A stretch of DNA of 10,743 nt from UBA5862 sp002408105 (GTDB taxonomy: Bacteria; Pseudomonadota; Gammaproteobacteria; Pseudomonadales; UBA5862), in NCBI GenBank assembly GCA_034189125.1, contig JAXHVB010000103.1:1-10743 (forward strand), in the 5' to 3' direction. Below are positions 1 through 7,653 of this stretch, in pieces. The first letter of the stretch is position 1. Each line of letters begins with the position of its first letter. The notes beneath the pieces were generated by a model that did no database searches, was not told where the DNA came from, and saw only the letters and a list, made by a program, of their open reading frames with translations. Made by a program: the position numbers and the translations under genes.

Positions 1-168
1 GATTGCCCCGATGCCGAGCGCAGCAGCCCTCGACCACTCGGCAGCGGCGAGCTGAGCCTGCCGACGCAGAATGCCCAACTGGACCTGAACGAGCTCCACG
101 CCGGCCTGTCGCACCCGCAGGGCGCGGCGGATCGCGCGCTCGATCCGCTGAAACACCAGGTGCCACAC
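1..168 (-). CDS. YqjE/phage-holin-like inner-membrane protein, N-terminal part only
   Basis: This frame is open to the left edge of the window, so only about 56 N-terminal residues are visible. It begins with a basic amphipathic stretch (FQRIERAIRRALRVRQ), continues with a Val/Leu/Gln-rich helix containing GVELVQVQLGILRRQAQ, and then enters what looks like the first membrane segment (RAAALGIGAI). This pattern is typical of the YqjE/Phage_holin_3_6 family, inner-membrane proteins of unknown function that usually follow a YqjD-like gene. The start is uncertain. GTG at 168 lies one base after the stop of the upstream gene; a second in-frame GTG at 183 would overlap that gene, and a stop at 184-186 prevents anything longer. 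Neither has a clear ribosome binding site, so translational coupling is likely. The 'holin' label is only a family name; nothing here indicates a prophage. Confidence 0.6.
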   Translation of the reverse strand, partial: MWHLVFQRIERAIRRALRVRQAGVELVQVQLGILRRQAQLAAAEWSRAAALGIGAI

Positions 169-169
169 T

Positions 170-610
170 CTATTTGGCCGCACTCAGCAAACGGGCCAGC
201 ACAAACCCACCCACCAGAAGACCGCTGTAAAAGACTGCTGGGTGTTCGCGGGCTGCGGCCGACGAGCGTTCGACCAATTCGTGTGAATCAGCAGCACTCA
301 GATGCTCAGCCATGCCCTTGGTTTTGTCCCCAGCTGCTGCGAAACAGGCCTGCAGGTGCGTTTCACCCTCCTCACCCGCAGCCTCTCCGGCCCGCTGCAG
401 TGCATGAGCCATTCGATCTGCACGTTGCGCCGCCAGCGTGCGCATTTGGTCAACGAGTTCGAGCCCGTCGGCCTGCGCGCGTTGGGCAAGCGCATCGCAC
501 CAGGACAGGCTTTCGGCACCCGGTGTTTCGCCAGGGTTGTCATCCAAAGACAATTCAGATCCGGTATGGTGTTGGGTCGTCGATGGTTCGATCGAGTCAT
601 GGTCCTGCAC
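170..610 (-). CDS. YqjD/DUF883-like protein with a C-terminal membrane anchor
   Basis: A 146-residue protein. The first ~30 residues are polar and probably disordered. Residues 35-120 are Ala/Gln/Glu/Arg-rich and probably helical or coiled-coil. The C-terminus (about 120-146) has the form REHPAVFYSGLLVGGFVLAR, resembling the 'R-E-x-P-hydrophobic-G-G-hydrophobic-R' tail of YqjD/ElaB and related stress-associated proteins, which are tail-anchored in the inner membrane and in E. coli are linked to ribosomes in stationary phase. The start is GTG at 610 because a good Shine-Dalgarno sequence, GGAGG on the minus strand (about 619-623), lies upstream. The next gene on this strand starts at or before the stop codon, so the two probably form an operon, as yqjD and yqjE do. 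The family assignment rests on architecture and the tail motif; the exact function is unknown. Confidence 0.65.
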   Translation of the reverse strand: MQDHDSIEPSTTQHHTGSELSLDDNPGETPGAESLSWCDALAQRAQADGLELVDQMRTLAAQRADRMAHALQRAGEAAGEEGETHLQACFAAAGDKTKGMAEHLSAADSHELVERSSAAAREHPAVFYSGLLVGGFVLARLLSAAK

Positions 611-650
611 GGCGGCTTGCCTCCATCCTAATGGCTACGGGGTGGTCGAA

Positions 651-673
651 GACCGGGCAGTAAACGCCCAGTC
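651..673. promoter_or_regulatory. imperfect inverted repeat in a divergent intergenic region
   Basis: Positions 651-658 pair with 666-673 at 7 of 8 positions (mismatch 654/670), around a 7-base AT-richer loop agtaaac. It sits near the middle of the 127-bp gap between the divergent genes at 610 (minus) and 738 (plus). It could be an operator for a shared regulator or a hairpin in one of the leaders. I see no clear sigma70 promoter on either strand in this gap and no Pho-box-like direct repeat. Confidence 0.25.
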
Positions 674-737
674 CACTCACCGTTCGAGCCGTCTTGTTCG
701 CATTGGTTCCGCCCTTTTTCGGCGAAAGGATTGCTCC

Positions 738-2435
738 ATGCCCATCGCAGTGGCACCCATGACCACCCCTCACGGCCCGCGAAAAGTGCGGCCCCGGCGC
801 CATGCAGCACAGCTGATGCTGGCATTGGCTGTGCTTGTCACCACCGCTCCAAGCCAAATTGACGCCGGTGTCCCGAATGACCTCCTGGTTCGCATTGCAA
901 GCCTGCCACGAGGCGCTGAAGCGACAGGGCTTTTCGTCCATGGCGATAGCCTGTTCCTCAATGTGCAACACCCGGCAGATGGAAACCCGCCGCCCTTCAA
1001 CCGCGCGACTGTGGGTGTCATTGAGGGGTTGCGGTTCGAGTCCGACGGGGGCGTGGAACCCGCCCACCTGCCCGCTCCGACCGCACGCCACCGGGGCGAA
1101 ATGCGTGTCTCCCCTGGTGGAGCCTACCGAGTACTCGGTCGCCGGGGAGACCCGATCAAGGGGCTGGACCACGGCTTGGGAGCATTGATGTCCGCAGACG
1201 GATCGACGCTGGTGAAAGAATCCAACGACCCGGACTTCAATGCGGTGGTACCGGACCCCAAAACGGCGGGTCGCGCATACTTGTTCACCAACTGGGAAGA
1301 CCGGCCAGGTGGGATGAGCCGGTTACAGCTCAACCACAGCAGCACCGGCTGGACTGTCGAGGGGGGAACCATGGTGGACTTCGCTGCTGTGCAAGGCACC
1401 TGGGTGAACTGCTTCGGAACGCTCAGCCCCTGGAACACACCACTTAGTTCCGAGGAGCTGTACTTTGACCACACAGTGGATTGGAACGACCCGGACCACA
1501 GCCTGCATCCGGAAATTCAACAACTGGCCCGCTATCTTGGGGGCCAGTACCCCAACCCTTATCGGTATGGCTACATCGTAGAAATCAGCGACCCAACGCA
1601 CCCCATTCCGCGACCAATTAAGCGCTATGCGCTTGGCCGGTTCAGCCACGAGAATGCCGTTGTGATGCCCGACGAGCGAACGGTGTATCTGAGCGACGAC
1701 GGAGCGAACACCGTGCTGTTCAAGTTTGTCGCTGACCGCCCAGGCGACCTCAGCAGCGGCACCCTGCATGCCGCCAAGATCCGCCAGGGGAACGGCAGTG
1801 ATCTCGCCGACATCATCCTCTACATCGACTGGGTTCCCCTCGCCCGCGCCAACCAGGACAGCATCGCTGGGTGGATTGCCGACTACGACGGCATTGGCCC
1901 GGTGGGCCCAGCCCCCGAGGACCGGCCCGGCTACCTGACCGATGCTGCGATCGAAGCCTGGGCGTCAGGCAACGCGGCAGACGACCGGGCCGCCTTTCTT
2001 GAGAGCCGCAAGGCAGCAGCAGCCCGCGGAGCGACTGCCGAATTCACCAAACTGGAAGGCATCAACATCCACCTTGCAGGTGCGCGCAGCGGCCAGGTTC
2101 CTTGGATGTACCTGGCGGTCTCAGACATCACCGGGAGCATGAGCGACAACCAGGGCGACCTGCAGTTGCCAGAAAATCGCTGCGGCGCGGTTTACCGAAT
2201 GCGCCTCGATGGGGCCTTCAACGTGTCCGCCATGGAGCCAGTGCTGATCGGTGGACCCATCAGACCCTGGGCCGTGTTCGACCGCTGCCACCCCGACGGT
2301 GTCGCAAACCCCGACAACCTGGTGGTGCTGTCGGATGGGCGCCTGGTGGTGGGCGAAGACAGCTACTTTCACACCAACAATTTTGTCTGGTTGTTTAACC
2401 CACCGGGAGGCGCAGCCGAGGCGCCCATACACTGA
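738..2435 (+). CDS. exported DUF839/PhoX-family protein (putative alkaline phosphatase PhoX-like)
   Basis: A 565-residue protein. The start is ATG at 738, supported by AAGGA seven bases upstream; an open extension to 438 overlaps the opposite gene and is rejected. A signal peptide is visible: basic RKVRPRR (15-21), a hydrophobic core LMLALAVLV (26-34), and possible cleavage near residue 43. The twin arginine leaves Sec versus Tat export open. PhoX/DUF839 landmarks follow in order: NVQHP (75-79), NCFGTLSPW (224-232) before SSEE (237-240), LGRFSHENAVV (299-309), SDDGANTVLFKFV (319-331), EFTKLEG (435-441), and NPDNLVVLSDGRLVVGED (524-541). Known PhoX enzymes are calcium/iron-dependent phosphomonoesterases of a beta-propeller fold; the cysteine of the NC motif is, as I recall, an iron ligand, and it is kept here (Cys225). 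The protein looks shorter than classical PhoX, and the second cysteine often present before EE is serine. Phosphatase activity is therefore likely but unproven. Confidence 0.85.
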   Translation: MPIAVAPMTTPHGPRKVRPRRHAAQLMLALAVLVTTAPSQIDAGVPNDLLVRIASLPRGAEATGLFVHGDSLFLNVQHPADGNPPPFNRATVGVIEGLRFESDGGVEPAHLPAPTARHRGEMRVSPGGAYRVLGRRGDPIKGLDHGLGALMSADGSTLVKESNDPDFNAVVPDPKTAGRAYLFTNWEDRPGGMSRLQLNHSSTGWTVEGGTMVDFAAVQGTWVNCFGTLSPWNTPLSSEELYFDHTVDWNDPDHSLHPEIQQLARYLGGQYPNPYRYGYIVEISDPTHPIPRPIKRYALGRFSHENAVVMPDERTVYLSDDGANTVLFKFVADRPGDLSSGTLHAAKIRQGNGSDLADIILYIDWVPLARANQDSIAGWIADYDGIGPVGPAPEDRPGYLTDAAIEAWASGNAADDRAAFLESRKAAAARGATAEFTKLEGINIHLAGARSGQVPWMYLAVSDITGSMSDNQGDLQLPENRCGAVYRMRLDGAFNVSAMEPVLIGGPIRPWAVFDRCHPDGVANPDNLVVLSDGRLVVGEDSYFHTNNFVWLFNPPGGAAEAPIH

Positions 2436-3518
2436 CTAGCGGTTCAGCAGCGCTCGATACACCTCGAGGTTGCCTGCAACCATTGCCGGAATCGAAAACC
2501 GCGCCTCAACCCACTCCCTGGCCTGTACGCCCAAGCGTCGGCGCAACTCCGTATCGTGGACCAGGCGGTCCATGGCTGCAGCCAAGGCAGGCGGATCGCC
2601 GGGCGGAATCAGCAGACCGGTCACGCCATCAACAACCACTTCCGGGATGCCCCCAACGCCTGTCGCCACGGCCGGCACGCAACTGGCCGCGGCCTCCAGA
2701 AGCGCCACGCCCAACCCCTCCATTTCTGCCGGATGCACCAGAAAATCCACCGCCGGTAAGACCTGCTCGATCTGTGGATAAAATCCGACACAATGCACTT
2801 GCCCGGCCAAGCCAAGTGACTCGATCTCAGCCTCAATGGAAGCTCGAAGCGGCCCCTGACCGAACAACAGCAAGCGGACATGGCCGCAGCTTGGGGGCAG
2901 TTGTCGCATGGCTTGCAAAGCCACATCGTGCCCTTTGCGGCTGATGAACTGAGCGACCATGGCGACCACCACCCCGTCTTCCACCTGCACAGGCAGGTCC
3001 TGTGGCAGCCGTCCTCGATCGCAACTGAACCGGCCAAGGTCCACCGCACTTGGCACCACCGCCAGCCGCTCCGGCGCCAAACCTTCGGCCAACAGCACAT
3101 CGGCGATGCCCTGAGAGATGGTGACCACTCGGTCGTACAGGCGGTACTTCAGTGCCACCCACCACCTGGGCTCTGGGTTGTCCACTCGGCGAGAAAGCAC
3201 CACGGGGACCCGAGCAAACCGCCCCCCAATGCCGCCCCACAGGTCGGCTCCTCGGCGGCTGTGCAAATGCACCAGGTCCGCCCCACTGCTGCGGACAATG
3301 CGGCGCAACTGCCAAGGGAAGCGGATGTCCAAGTCGCCCGCCATGGGCACCTCGTGAACCTGGAATCCCTGCGCCCGCGCAGCCTGGGCGATGGCAGCGT
3401 CAGAACAGGCGACCAACTCGCACTCGACACCTTGGGTTTTCAACCCTTCAAGCAAGTACAAAACCTGGCGAGCACCGCCATAGAGGTGCTTGCCGGTTTC
3501 AACGTGCAGTACTTTCAT
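2436..3518 (-). CDS. family 4 glycosyltransferase (GT-B fold)
   Basis: A 360-residue protein. It starts MKVLHVETGKHLYGGA, a common opening for GT4 enzymes of LPS/polysaccharide loci, with the glycine-rich acceptor-side loop at 14-16. The C-terminal nucleotide-sugar domain starts near 180: MVAQFISRKGHD (187-198), LLFGQGPL (217-224), then E267 and E275 forming the EX7E motif inside EGLGVALLE, then GGIPEVVVDGVTGLLIPPGD (289-308). Such enzymes move a sugar from an activated donor with retention of configuration, on the cytoplasmic side of the inner membrane. The start is ATG at 3518, which overlaps the TGA of the upstream glycosyltransferase by four bases (ATGA), so translation is probably coupled; a GTG at 3530 is possible but less likely. 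The stop lies immediately against the stop of the convergent PhoX-like gene. Donor and acceptor cannot be read from the sequence. Confidence 0.93.
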   Translation of the reverse strand: MKVLHVETGKHLYGGARQVLYLLEGLKTQGVECELVACSDAAIAQAARAQGFQVHEVPMAGDLDIRFPWQLRRIVRSSGADLVHLHSRRGADLWGGIGGRFARVPVVLSRRVDNPEPRWWVALKYRLYDRVVTISQGIADVLLAEGLAPERLAVVPSAVDLGRFSCDRGRLPQDLPVQVEDGVVVAMVAQFISRKGHDVALQAMRQLPPSCGHVRLLLFGQGPLRASIEAEIESLGLAGQVHCVGFYPQIEQVLPAVDFLVHPAEMEGLGVALLEAAASCVPAVATGVGGIPEVVVDGVTGLLIPPGDPPALAAAMDRLVHDTELRRRLGVQAREWVEARFSIPAMVAGNLEVYRALLNR

Positions 3519-4603
3519 GGCATCCAACACCTTTGCAATGCACCCGCTGCCAGCAACCGCTGGGCGTGGGCCAGTACCTCCTCTGGAGATATGCCTGTTA
3601 GGCAGTCAAACCGCCCAGCGCAGGTTGGGTTGCGCCGACAGGGCGCGCAGAAGAGGTCATGGTAAATCACATGGGTGGCAGGACTTGAGGAGTTCAAATA
3701 AGGACGGGTGGAGCCAAAGAGCGCGACTGCCGGCGTGTCAAACGCCGCCGCCATGTGGGTGAGACCCGTATCCACTCCAGTGAGCAAGCGCGCGCCTTCG
3801 ATCACAGCGGCAGATTCACGCAAACTCAAGTCGCCACAGGCATGCACGGCCTGCGCATGGCCCTCCACCAGCCGGCTTGCGTGTGGGCGGTCGGCGGGGC
3901 CACCCAGCACCACCACCGGCCAGCCCAAGGCGTGCTCAAATAGCTGAAACAACCGCTTCCAGTGCGACATAGGCCAATGCTTTTGGGGCCGGGTCGTGAA
4001 TGGAGCCACGGCGACGTAGTCACCCTCGACCCCCTTGGATTCAAGTAGACGCCGCGCGGACAAACGGTCCGTCGGGGTGGTCACGAGCACCGGCTGGAAC
4101 CCATCGGTGGGCAATTCCAGCGCGGCCGCGAGGTCCAGGTACTCCGACGACATGCGCGGGTCATCAAGGGGCGACTGGACCTTCCGGTGCATCCAGAGCC
4201 CAGAGCCCTCTCGCGGGTTCAGTGCCACGCGCTCCGTGGCCCCACTCAAGCGCACCCAGAGCCCGCTTTTAAGCAGACCCTGCGCATCGATGGCCAAATC
4301 GAACTGGGCCCGGCGCAGTGTCCGCACGAACGCCATGACCTCGCCCAACCACTGCCGTCTTGATGTATTTTTGAGGTTCGACCAACGTCGGCGTGGCCAG
4401 ACAAGCAGGTCGTCGACCTCCGGATGGGTGGCCACCAGGCCCTCCAGGCCCTCCTCTACGAGCCAGGAAATGCGTGCGCTTGGGTACCGGCGGCGCAGTG
4501 CCGACGCCAGAGGAGACGCCATCACAATGTCTCCGATCGCGCTCAAACGCACCACCAGCACACGGGGGGCACCGGCCGGGCGATCGGTACAGTCTGCAGA
4601 CAC
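3515..4603 (-). CDS. family 9 glycosyltransferase (LPS heptosyltransferase-like)
   Basis: A 362-residue protein. It carries the GT9 hallmarks: RVLVVRLSAIGDIVMASPL near the N-terminus (14-32, with I23-G24-D25), DAQGLLKSG (106-114), TTRPQKHWP (203-211) in the ADP-heptose side domain, VVVLGGPAD (230-238), and GVDTGLTHMAAA (276-287). The tail holds a cysteine cluster (Cys319, 322, 328, 334, in CAPCRRNPTC and FDC) that many GT9 proteins share. GT9 members typically add heptose to the Lipid A-Kdo inner core (WaaC, WaaF) or related sugars to core and O-chain. The start is GTG at 4603 with AAGGTGG on the minus strand (4614-4620) ten bases upstream. It is the first gene of a two-gene unit and lies divergent to the amidotransferase. 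Whether it is WaaC, WaaF or a more specialised enzyme cannot be settled by eye. Confidence 0.93.
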   Translation of the reverse strand: MSADCTDRPAGAPRVLVVRLSAIGDIVMASPLASALRRRYPSARISWLVEEGLEGLVATHPEVDDLLVWPRRRWSNLKNTSRRQWLGEVMAFVRTLRRAQFDLAIDAQGLLKSGLWVRLSGATERVALNPREGSGLWMHRKVQSPLDDPRMSSEYLDLAAALELPTDGFQPVLVTTPTDRLSARRLLESKGVEGDYVAVAPFTTRPQKHWPMSHWKRLFQLFEHALGWPVVVLGGPADRPHASRLVEGHAQAVHACGDLSLRESAAVIEGARLLTGVDTGLTHMAAAFDTPAVALFGSTRPYLNSSSPATHVIYHDLFCAPCRRNPTCAGRFDCLTGISPEEVLAHAQRLLAAGALQRCWMP

Positions 4604-4618
4604 GCTCAGGGGACCACC

Positions 4619-4647
4619 TTGACCAGTTTGGGGTGGCTATCTAACAT
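4619..4647 (+). promoter_or_regulatory. sigma70-like promoter for the amidotransferase operon
   Basis: TTGACC at 4619-4624 matches the -35 consensus at five of six positions. It is followed by a 17-base spacer and TAACAT at 4642-4647 (four of six to TATAAT). It lies in the 75-bp gap between divergent genes and ends 31 bases before the ATG at 4679. The -35 box overlaps the ribosome binding site region of the opposite gene (4614-4620), so the two units share a compact control region. It is predicted from sequence only. Confidence 0.5.
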
Positions 4648-4678
4648 CACCCGTTTTTCCTTCTGGGGCCAGGCAAGC

Positions 4679-6499
4679 ATGTGCGGCATAGCCGGAATCG
4701 TTAAACGGCATGGTCCGGTTGCACCGCACGAACTGGAACCTGCAGCGACAGCACTGCAACATCGAGGCCCCGATGACCGCGGCGAGTATATCAAAGGCGC
4801 GGTCGGCCTCTTGCACACCCGCCTGTCCATCATCGACTTGAGCGGCGGACACCAGCCACTTGTCAGCGCCGATTCCGCGTGTGCGCTCAGCGCCAACGGC
4901 GAGGTCTACAACTACCTGGAATTGCGCGAAGCCCTCACTGCGTCCGGCTCAAATTTCGCAACCCACTCGGACTGCGAGGTGTTGCTCCAAGGGTATCTGC
5001 GAGACGGGATCAAGCACCTCGAAATGGTCCGTGGAATGTTCGCCTTTGCGCTCCATGACGGGCACCGAAGACAAACCTGGCTGGCCCGCGATCGCCTCGG
5101 TATCAAGCCCCTCTACTACGCGGTCACGAGCGACCGCGTGGTGTTCGCCTCCGAGATCAAAGCCATTCTGACGCTGCTCGATCGGCGCCCTGCAGTGAAC
5201 CCCAGCGCTCTGGCGCAGTTTCTGGATCACCAGTTCAGCAGTGGGCGCGAGACCATCTTCAAAGGGATACACCGTGTACTTCCCGGTGAGGCCATTTGCA
5301 TCAACGAAGATTTGGCGTTGATGCACCACCGCTACTGGGATGCAAACCGTGTTGAACCAAGCACAGCGACCCCTCAGGCTGCGACCACCGACTTTGAATC
5401 GCTGTTCCATCAGGTCATGGTCGAGCACATGCGCGCGGACGTGCCCTTTGGACTGTTCCTGTCCGGCGGGGTGGACTCCGCGGTGTTGCTCGCCATGTTG
5501 CAACTCCATTCCCCGCAGCGCCTGCAGACCTTCTCGGTTGGCTACCGGGATGCCGCCGGCGACGACGAACTGAGCCAGGCGACTGCATTGGCCCGGCGTT
5601 TCGGAACCGACCATCATGAGCTGCGCCTGACCCGGGACGAGTTGTTCGGCCGCATTCCCCACGTCATCTGGGCCACCGATGACCTCATGCGGGACTATGC
5701 ATGTCTGCCCACGGCCGCGTTGTCTCAAGCCGCTGCTGGCAGCCTCAAGGTGGTCTTCAGCGGTGAAGGCGGTGACGAGGTCTTCGCCGGCTACGGCCGC
5801 TACCACCCCAGTCGAGCCGAAGCTGCACTCAAGGCACTGCTGTACCCAAGCACCGGTGGATTTCGCAGCAGCTACCAATGGAGCGGGAGCTGGCGTAAGC
5901 GGCTGTACGGCCCGGATCTGGCGGCTGCGGCGCGCCACAGCCGGGAGCCGTTCGTGGAGGCCTGGCGCGAATGCCCGAGCAACTGGAGCACCGTTGCCAA
6001 ACGACAGTACGTCGACCTCAAGACCGCATTGCCGGACAACCTGCTGGTCAAAGCAGACCGCACCATGATGGCCTTCGGGTTGGAGGGGCGGGTGCCTTTC
6101 CTGGACCACCGCGTCGTTGAATTCGGCTTGGGCCTGCCCGACGCGTTCAAGGTAGAGCCTGGACAAGGCAAGGTGTTCCTCAAACGCTGGGCCGAGGCCC
6201 ACCTGCCCAAGGAGGTCCTCTGGCGGCCCAAGCGCGGCTTCCATGTGCCCATTGGTCAATGGATGCGCGGTGACATCCTGGACCAACTGGAGGCCGCCCT
6301 ACCCGCCAATCGCGGAATCCAGCAGTGGTTTGTGCCAGACGCAATTCCGGACCTGGTTCACGCCCAGCGCCGCAATGGTTCCGCCACGCGCGAGCTGTTC
6401 AGCCTGCTGCAGTTCGCAGTCTGGCACCAACTGTTTGTCGAAGGTGCAGCGCCACCCCCTGCACAAGGCCAGAACCCCATCGAGTGGCTGCAAGCGTGA
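4679..6499 (+). CDS. asnB: glutamine-hydrolysing asparagine synthase-type amidotransferase
   Basis: A 606-residue protein starting MCGIAGIV. Cys2 is the N-terminal nucleophile of class II glutamine amidotransferases once Met1 is removed, which fixes the start at 4679. The glutaminase domain has Arg48 (RLSIIDLS), Asn73-Gly74-Glu75 (NGEVYNY) and Asp98, all at the positions expected in AsnB. The synthetase domain has the ATP PP-loop SGGVDS (262-267), SGEGGDEVFAGY from 361, and DNLLVKADRTMMAFGLEGRV further on. Both active sites look intact. AsnB makes asparagine from aspartate, glutamine and ATP, but relatives in polysaccharide loci (such as WbpS-type proteins) are thought to amidate uronic-acid carboxyls. 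With glycosyltransferases on both sides and a GTGA overlap to the next gene, a sugar-amidating role is the better guess here. The ribosome binding site is weak. Confidence 0.9.
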   Translation: MCGIAGIVKRHGPVAPHELEPAATALQHRGPDDRGEYIKGAVGLLHTRLSIIDLSGGHQPLVSADSACALSANGEVYNYLELREALTASGSNFATHSDCEVLLQGYLRDGIKHLEMVRGMFAFALHDGHRRQTWLARDRLGIKPLYYAVTSDRVVFASEIKAILTLLDRRPAVNPSALAQFLDHQFSSGRETIFKGIHRVLPGEAICINEDLALMHHRYWDANRVEPSTATPQAATTDFESLFHQVMVEHMRADVPFGLFLSGGVDSAVLLAMLQLHSPQRLQTFSVGYRDAAGDDELSQATALARRFGTDHHELRLTRDELFGRIPHVIWATDDLMRDYACLPTAALSQAAAGSLKVVFSGEGGDEVFAGYGRYHPSRAEAALKALLYPSTGGFRSSYQWSGSWRKRLYGPDLAAAARHSREPFVEAWRECPSNWSTVAKRQYVDLKTALPDNLLVKADRTMMAFGLEGRVPFLDHRVVEFGLGLPDAFKVEPGQGKVFLKRWAEAHLPKEVLWRPKRGFHVPIGQWMRGDILDQLEAALPANRGIQQWFVPDAIPDLVHAQRRNGSATRELFSLLQFAVWHQLFVEGAAPPPAQGQNPIEWLQA

Positions 6500-7626
6500 A
6501 TCCAGCCGTCCAGACCACCCATCCACCCATCGCAGTGTTCCTGTCCTATTCCGGAGACGGCGGCGTGGAGCGCATGATGACCCTGCTGGCACGCGGAATG
6601 GCGGACCGAGGCCACGCTGTCGATCTCTTGGTCGTGAAAGGTGCAGGGGGTCACTTCCAGAAGCTGCACCCTCAGGTCCGGGTGCTTCAGGTTGGTGCCA
6701 ACCACACCTGGATGGCACTGCCCTTTCTGGTTCGGTACCTGCGCAGGGTCCGTCCAAGGGCCTTGCTGGTCGCAAAAGACCGTGCCAACCGCACTGCGAT
6801 CCGCGCACGGCGCTGGGCCGGCGTCGACGTCCCGTTGGTGGTGCGCCTTGGCACCCACCTGCGCCGCTCGCTCCAGGGCAAACCCCGGCTGGTGTTCTGG
6901 TGGCGTGCACGCCTGATGCGCCAGGCCTACGGGCACGCGGATCGGGTGGTGGCGGTCTCGGATGGTGTGGCCGCGGACACCCAAGACATCACTGGCTTGC
7001 CTGCAGGAAAAATCACGGTCATCCGCAACCCCACCGTCTTTCCAGAGATCACCGAACGTGCCGAGGAACCCGCCGAACACCCGTGGTTCACGGCATCGCC
7101 AGTGCCACTGGTGGTCGGTATCGGTCGACTCACCGGCCAGAAAGACTTCGCCACACTGATTCACGCATTTGCCCACCTGCAGGTGCAGCGCCCCAGCCGC
7201 CTGGTCATTTTCGGTGAGGGTGCCGATCGACCCGCCCTGGAAGCCTTGGTCGAGCAGCTCGGGCTGAGCCATTGCGTCGCCCTTCCCGGGTTCACCAACA
7301 ACCCCTACGCGCACCTGGCTCGCGCCGACCTGTTCGTGCTTTCTTCTGCCTGGGAAGGCTCCCCCAATGTATTGGTGGAGGCCATGGCGGTCGGCACGCC
7401 CGTGGTATCCACCGACTGCGACAGCGGGCCGCGGGAAATCCTCGCCGGAGGCGCGTACGGCCCGCTGGTGGAAGTTGGCGATGCGGAAGCTTTGGCCACA
7501 GCCATGGAACGCACACTGCAAAACCCACTGCCAGCGAACGAGCTGCAAGGCGCAGTCTCTGAGTACCACCTCGACCGCAGCGTGGAACGTTACCTCCAGG
7601 CCCTCGGCATCCCATCACTCAAGTGA
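6496..7626 (+). CDS. family 4 glycosyltransferase
   Basis: A 376-residue GT-B glycosyltransferase. The start is GTG at 6496, overlapping the TGA of asnB by four bases (GTGA); a longer in-frame reading from 6325 lies wholly inside asnB and is rejected. The N-terminal domain has the SGDGGVERMM loop (19-28). The C-terminal donor domain has GIGRLTGQKDF (208-218, with Arg211 and Lys216 where GT4 enzymes bind the donor phosphates), VIFGEGADRP (237-246), and the EX7E pair E287/E295 in EGSPNVLVE, followed by GTPVVSTDCDSGPREIL (300-316). This layout fits WaaG-like and capsule/O-antigen transferases that work on the cytoplasmic membrane face. The first ~10 residues (NPAVQTTHPP) are probably a disordered leader. 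Tight coupling to asnB suggests both act on the same glycan. The sugar is not predictable. Confidence 0.92.
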   Translation: MNPAVQTTHPPIAVFLSYSGDGGVERMMTLLARGMADRGHAVDLLVVKGAGGHFQKLHPQVRVLQVGANHTWMALPFLVRYLRRVRPRALLVAKDRANRTAIRARRWAGVDVPLVVRLGTHLRRSLQGKPRLVFWWRARLMRQAYGHADRVVAVSDGVAADTQDITGLPAGKITVIRNPTVFPEITERAEEPAEHPWFTASPVPLVVGIGRLTGQKDFATLIHAFAHLQVQRPSRLVIFGEGADRPALEALVEQLGLSHCVALPGFTNNPYAHLARADLFVLSSAWEGSPNVLVEAMAVGTPVVSTDCDSGPREILAGGAYGPLVEVGDAEALATAMERTLQNPLPANELQGAVSEYHLDRSVERYLQALGIPSLK

Positions 7627-7653
7627 ACACCGGCATAACCCTGGATCCCTGCC

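Noticed and set aside
1..610. Prophage lysis module suggested by a holin-like protein
   Set aside because: The YqjE/holin-like family is a housekeeping membrane family, and no endolysin or phage structural gene is nearby.
438..737. N-terminal extension of the PhoX-like reading frame by 100 residues
   Set aside because: It overlaps the opposite gene (170-610), looks unlike any domain, and the ATG at 738 has both a ribosome binding site and a following signal peptide.
2880..3665. Plus-strand open frame across the GT4/GT9 junction
   Set aside because: It lies antisense to two clear glycosyltransferase genes and has no ribosome binding site or domain.
4949..6286. Long minus-strand open frame (445 residues) opposite asnB
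   Set aside because: It is antisense to a strongly recognised gene, shows no family motif, and is expected from high GC at third positions.
6325..6495. 57-residue upstream extension of the second GT4 gene
   Set aside because: It lies entirely inside asnB in another frame; the GTG at 6496 gives the usual 4-bp coupled overlap.
6358..7569. Long minus-strand open frame (403 residues) opposite the second GT4 gene
   Set aside because: Composition is that of an antisense shadow (many His, Gln, Gly), with no recognisable motif.
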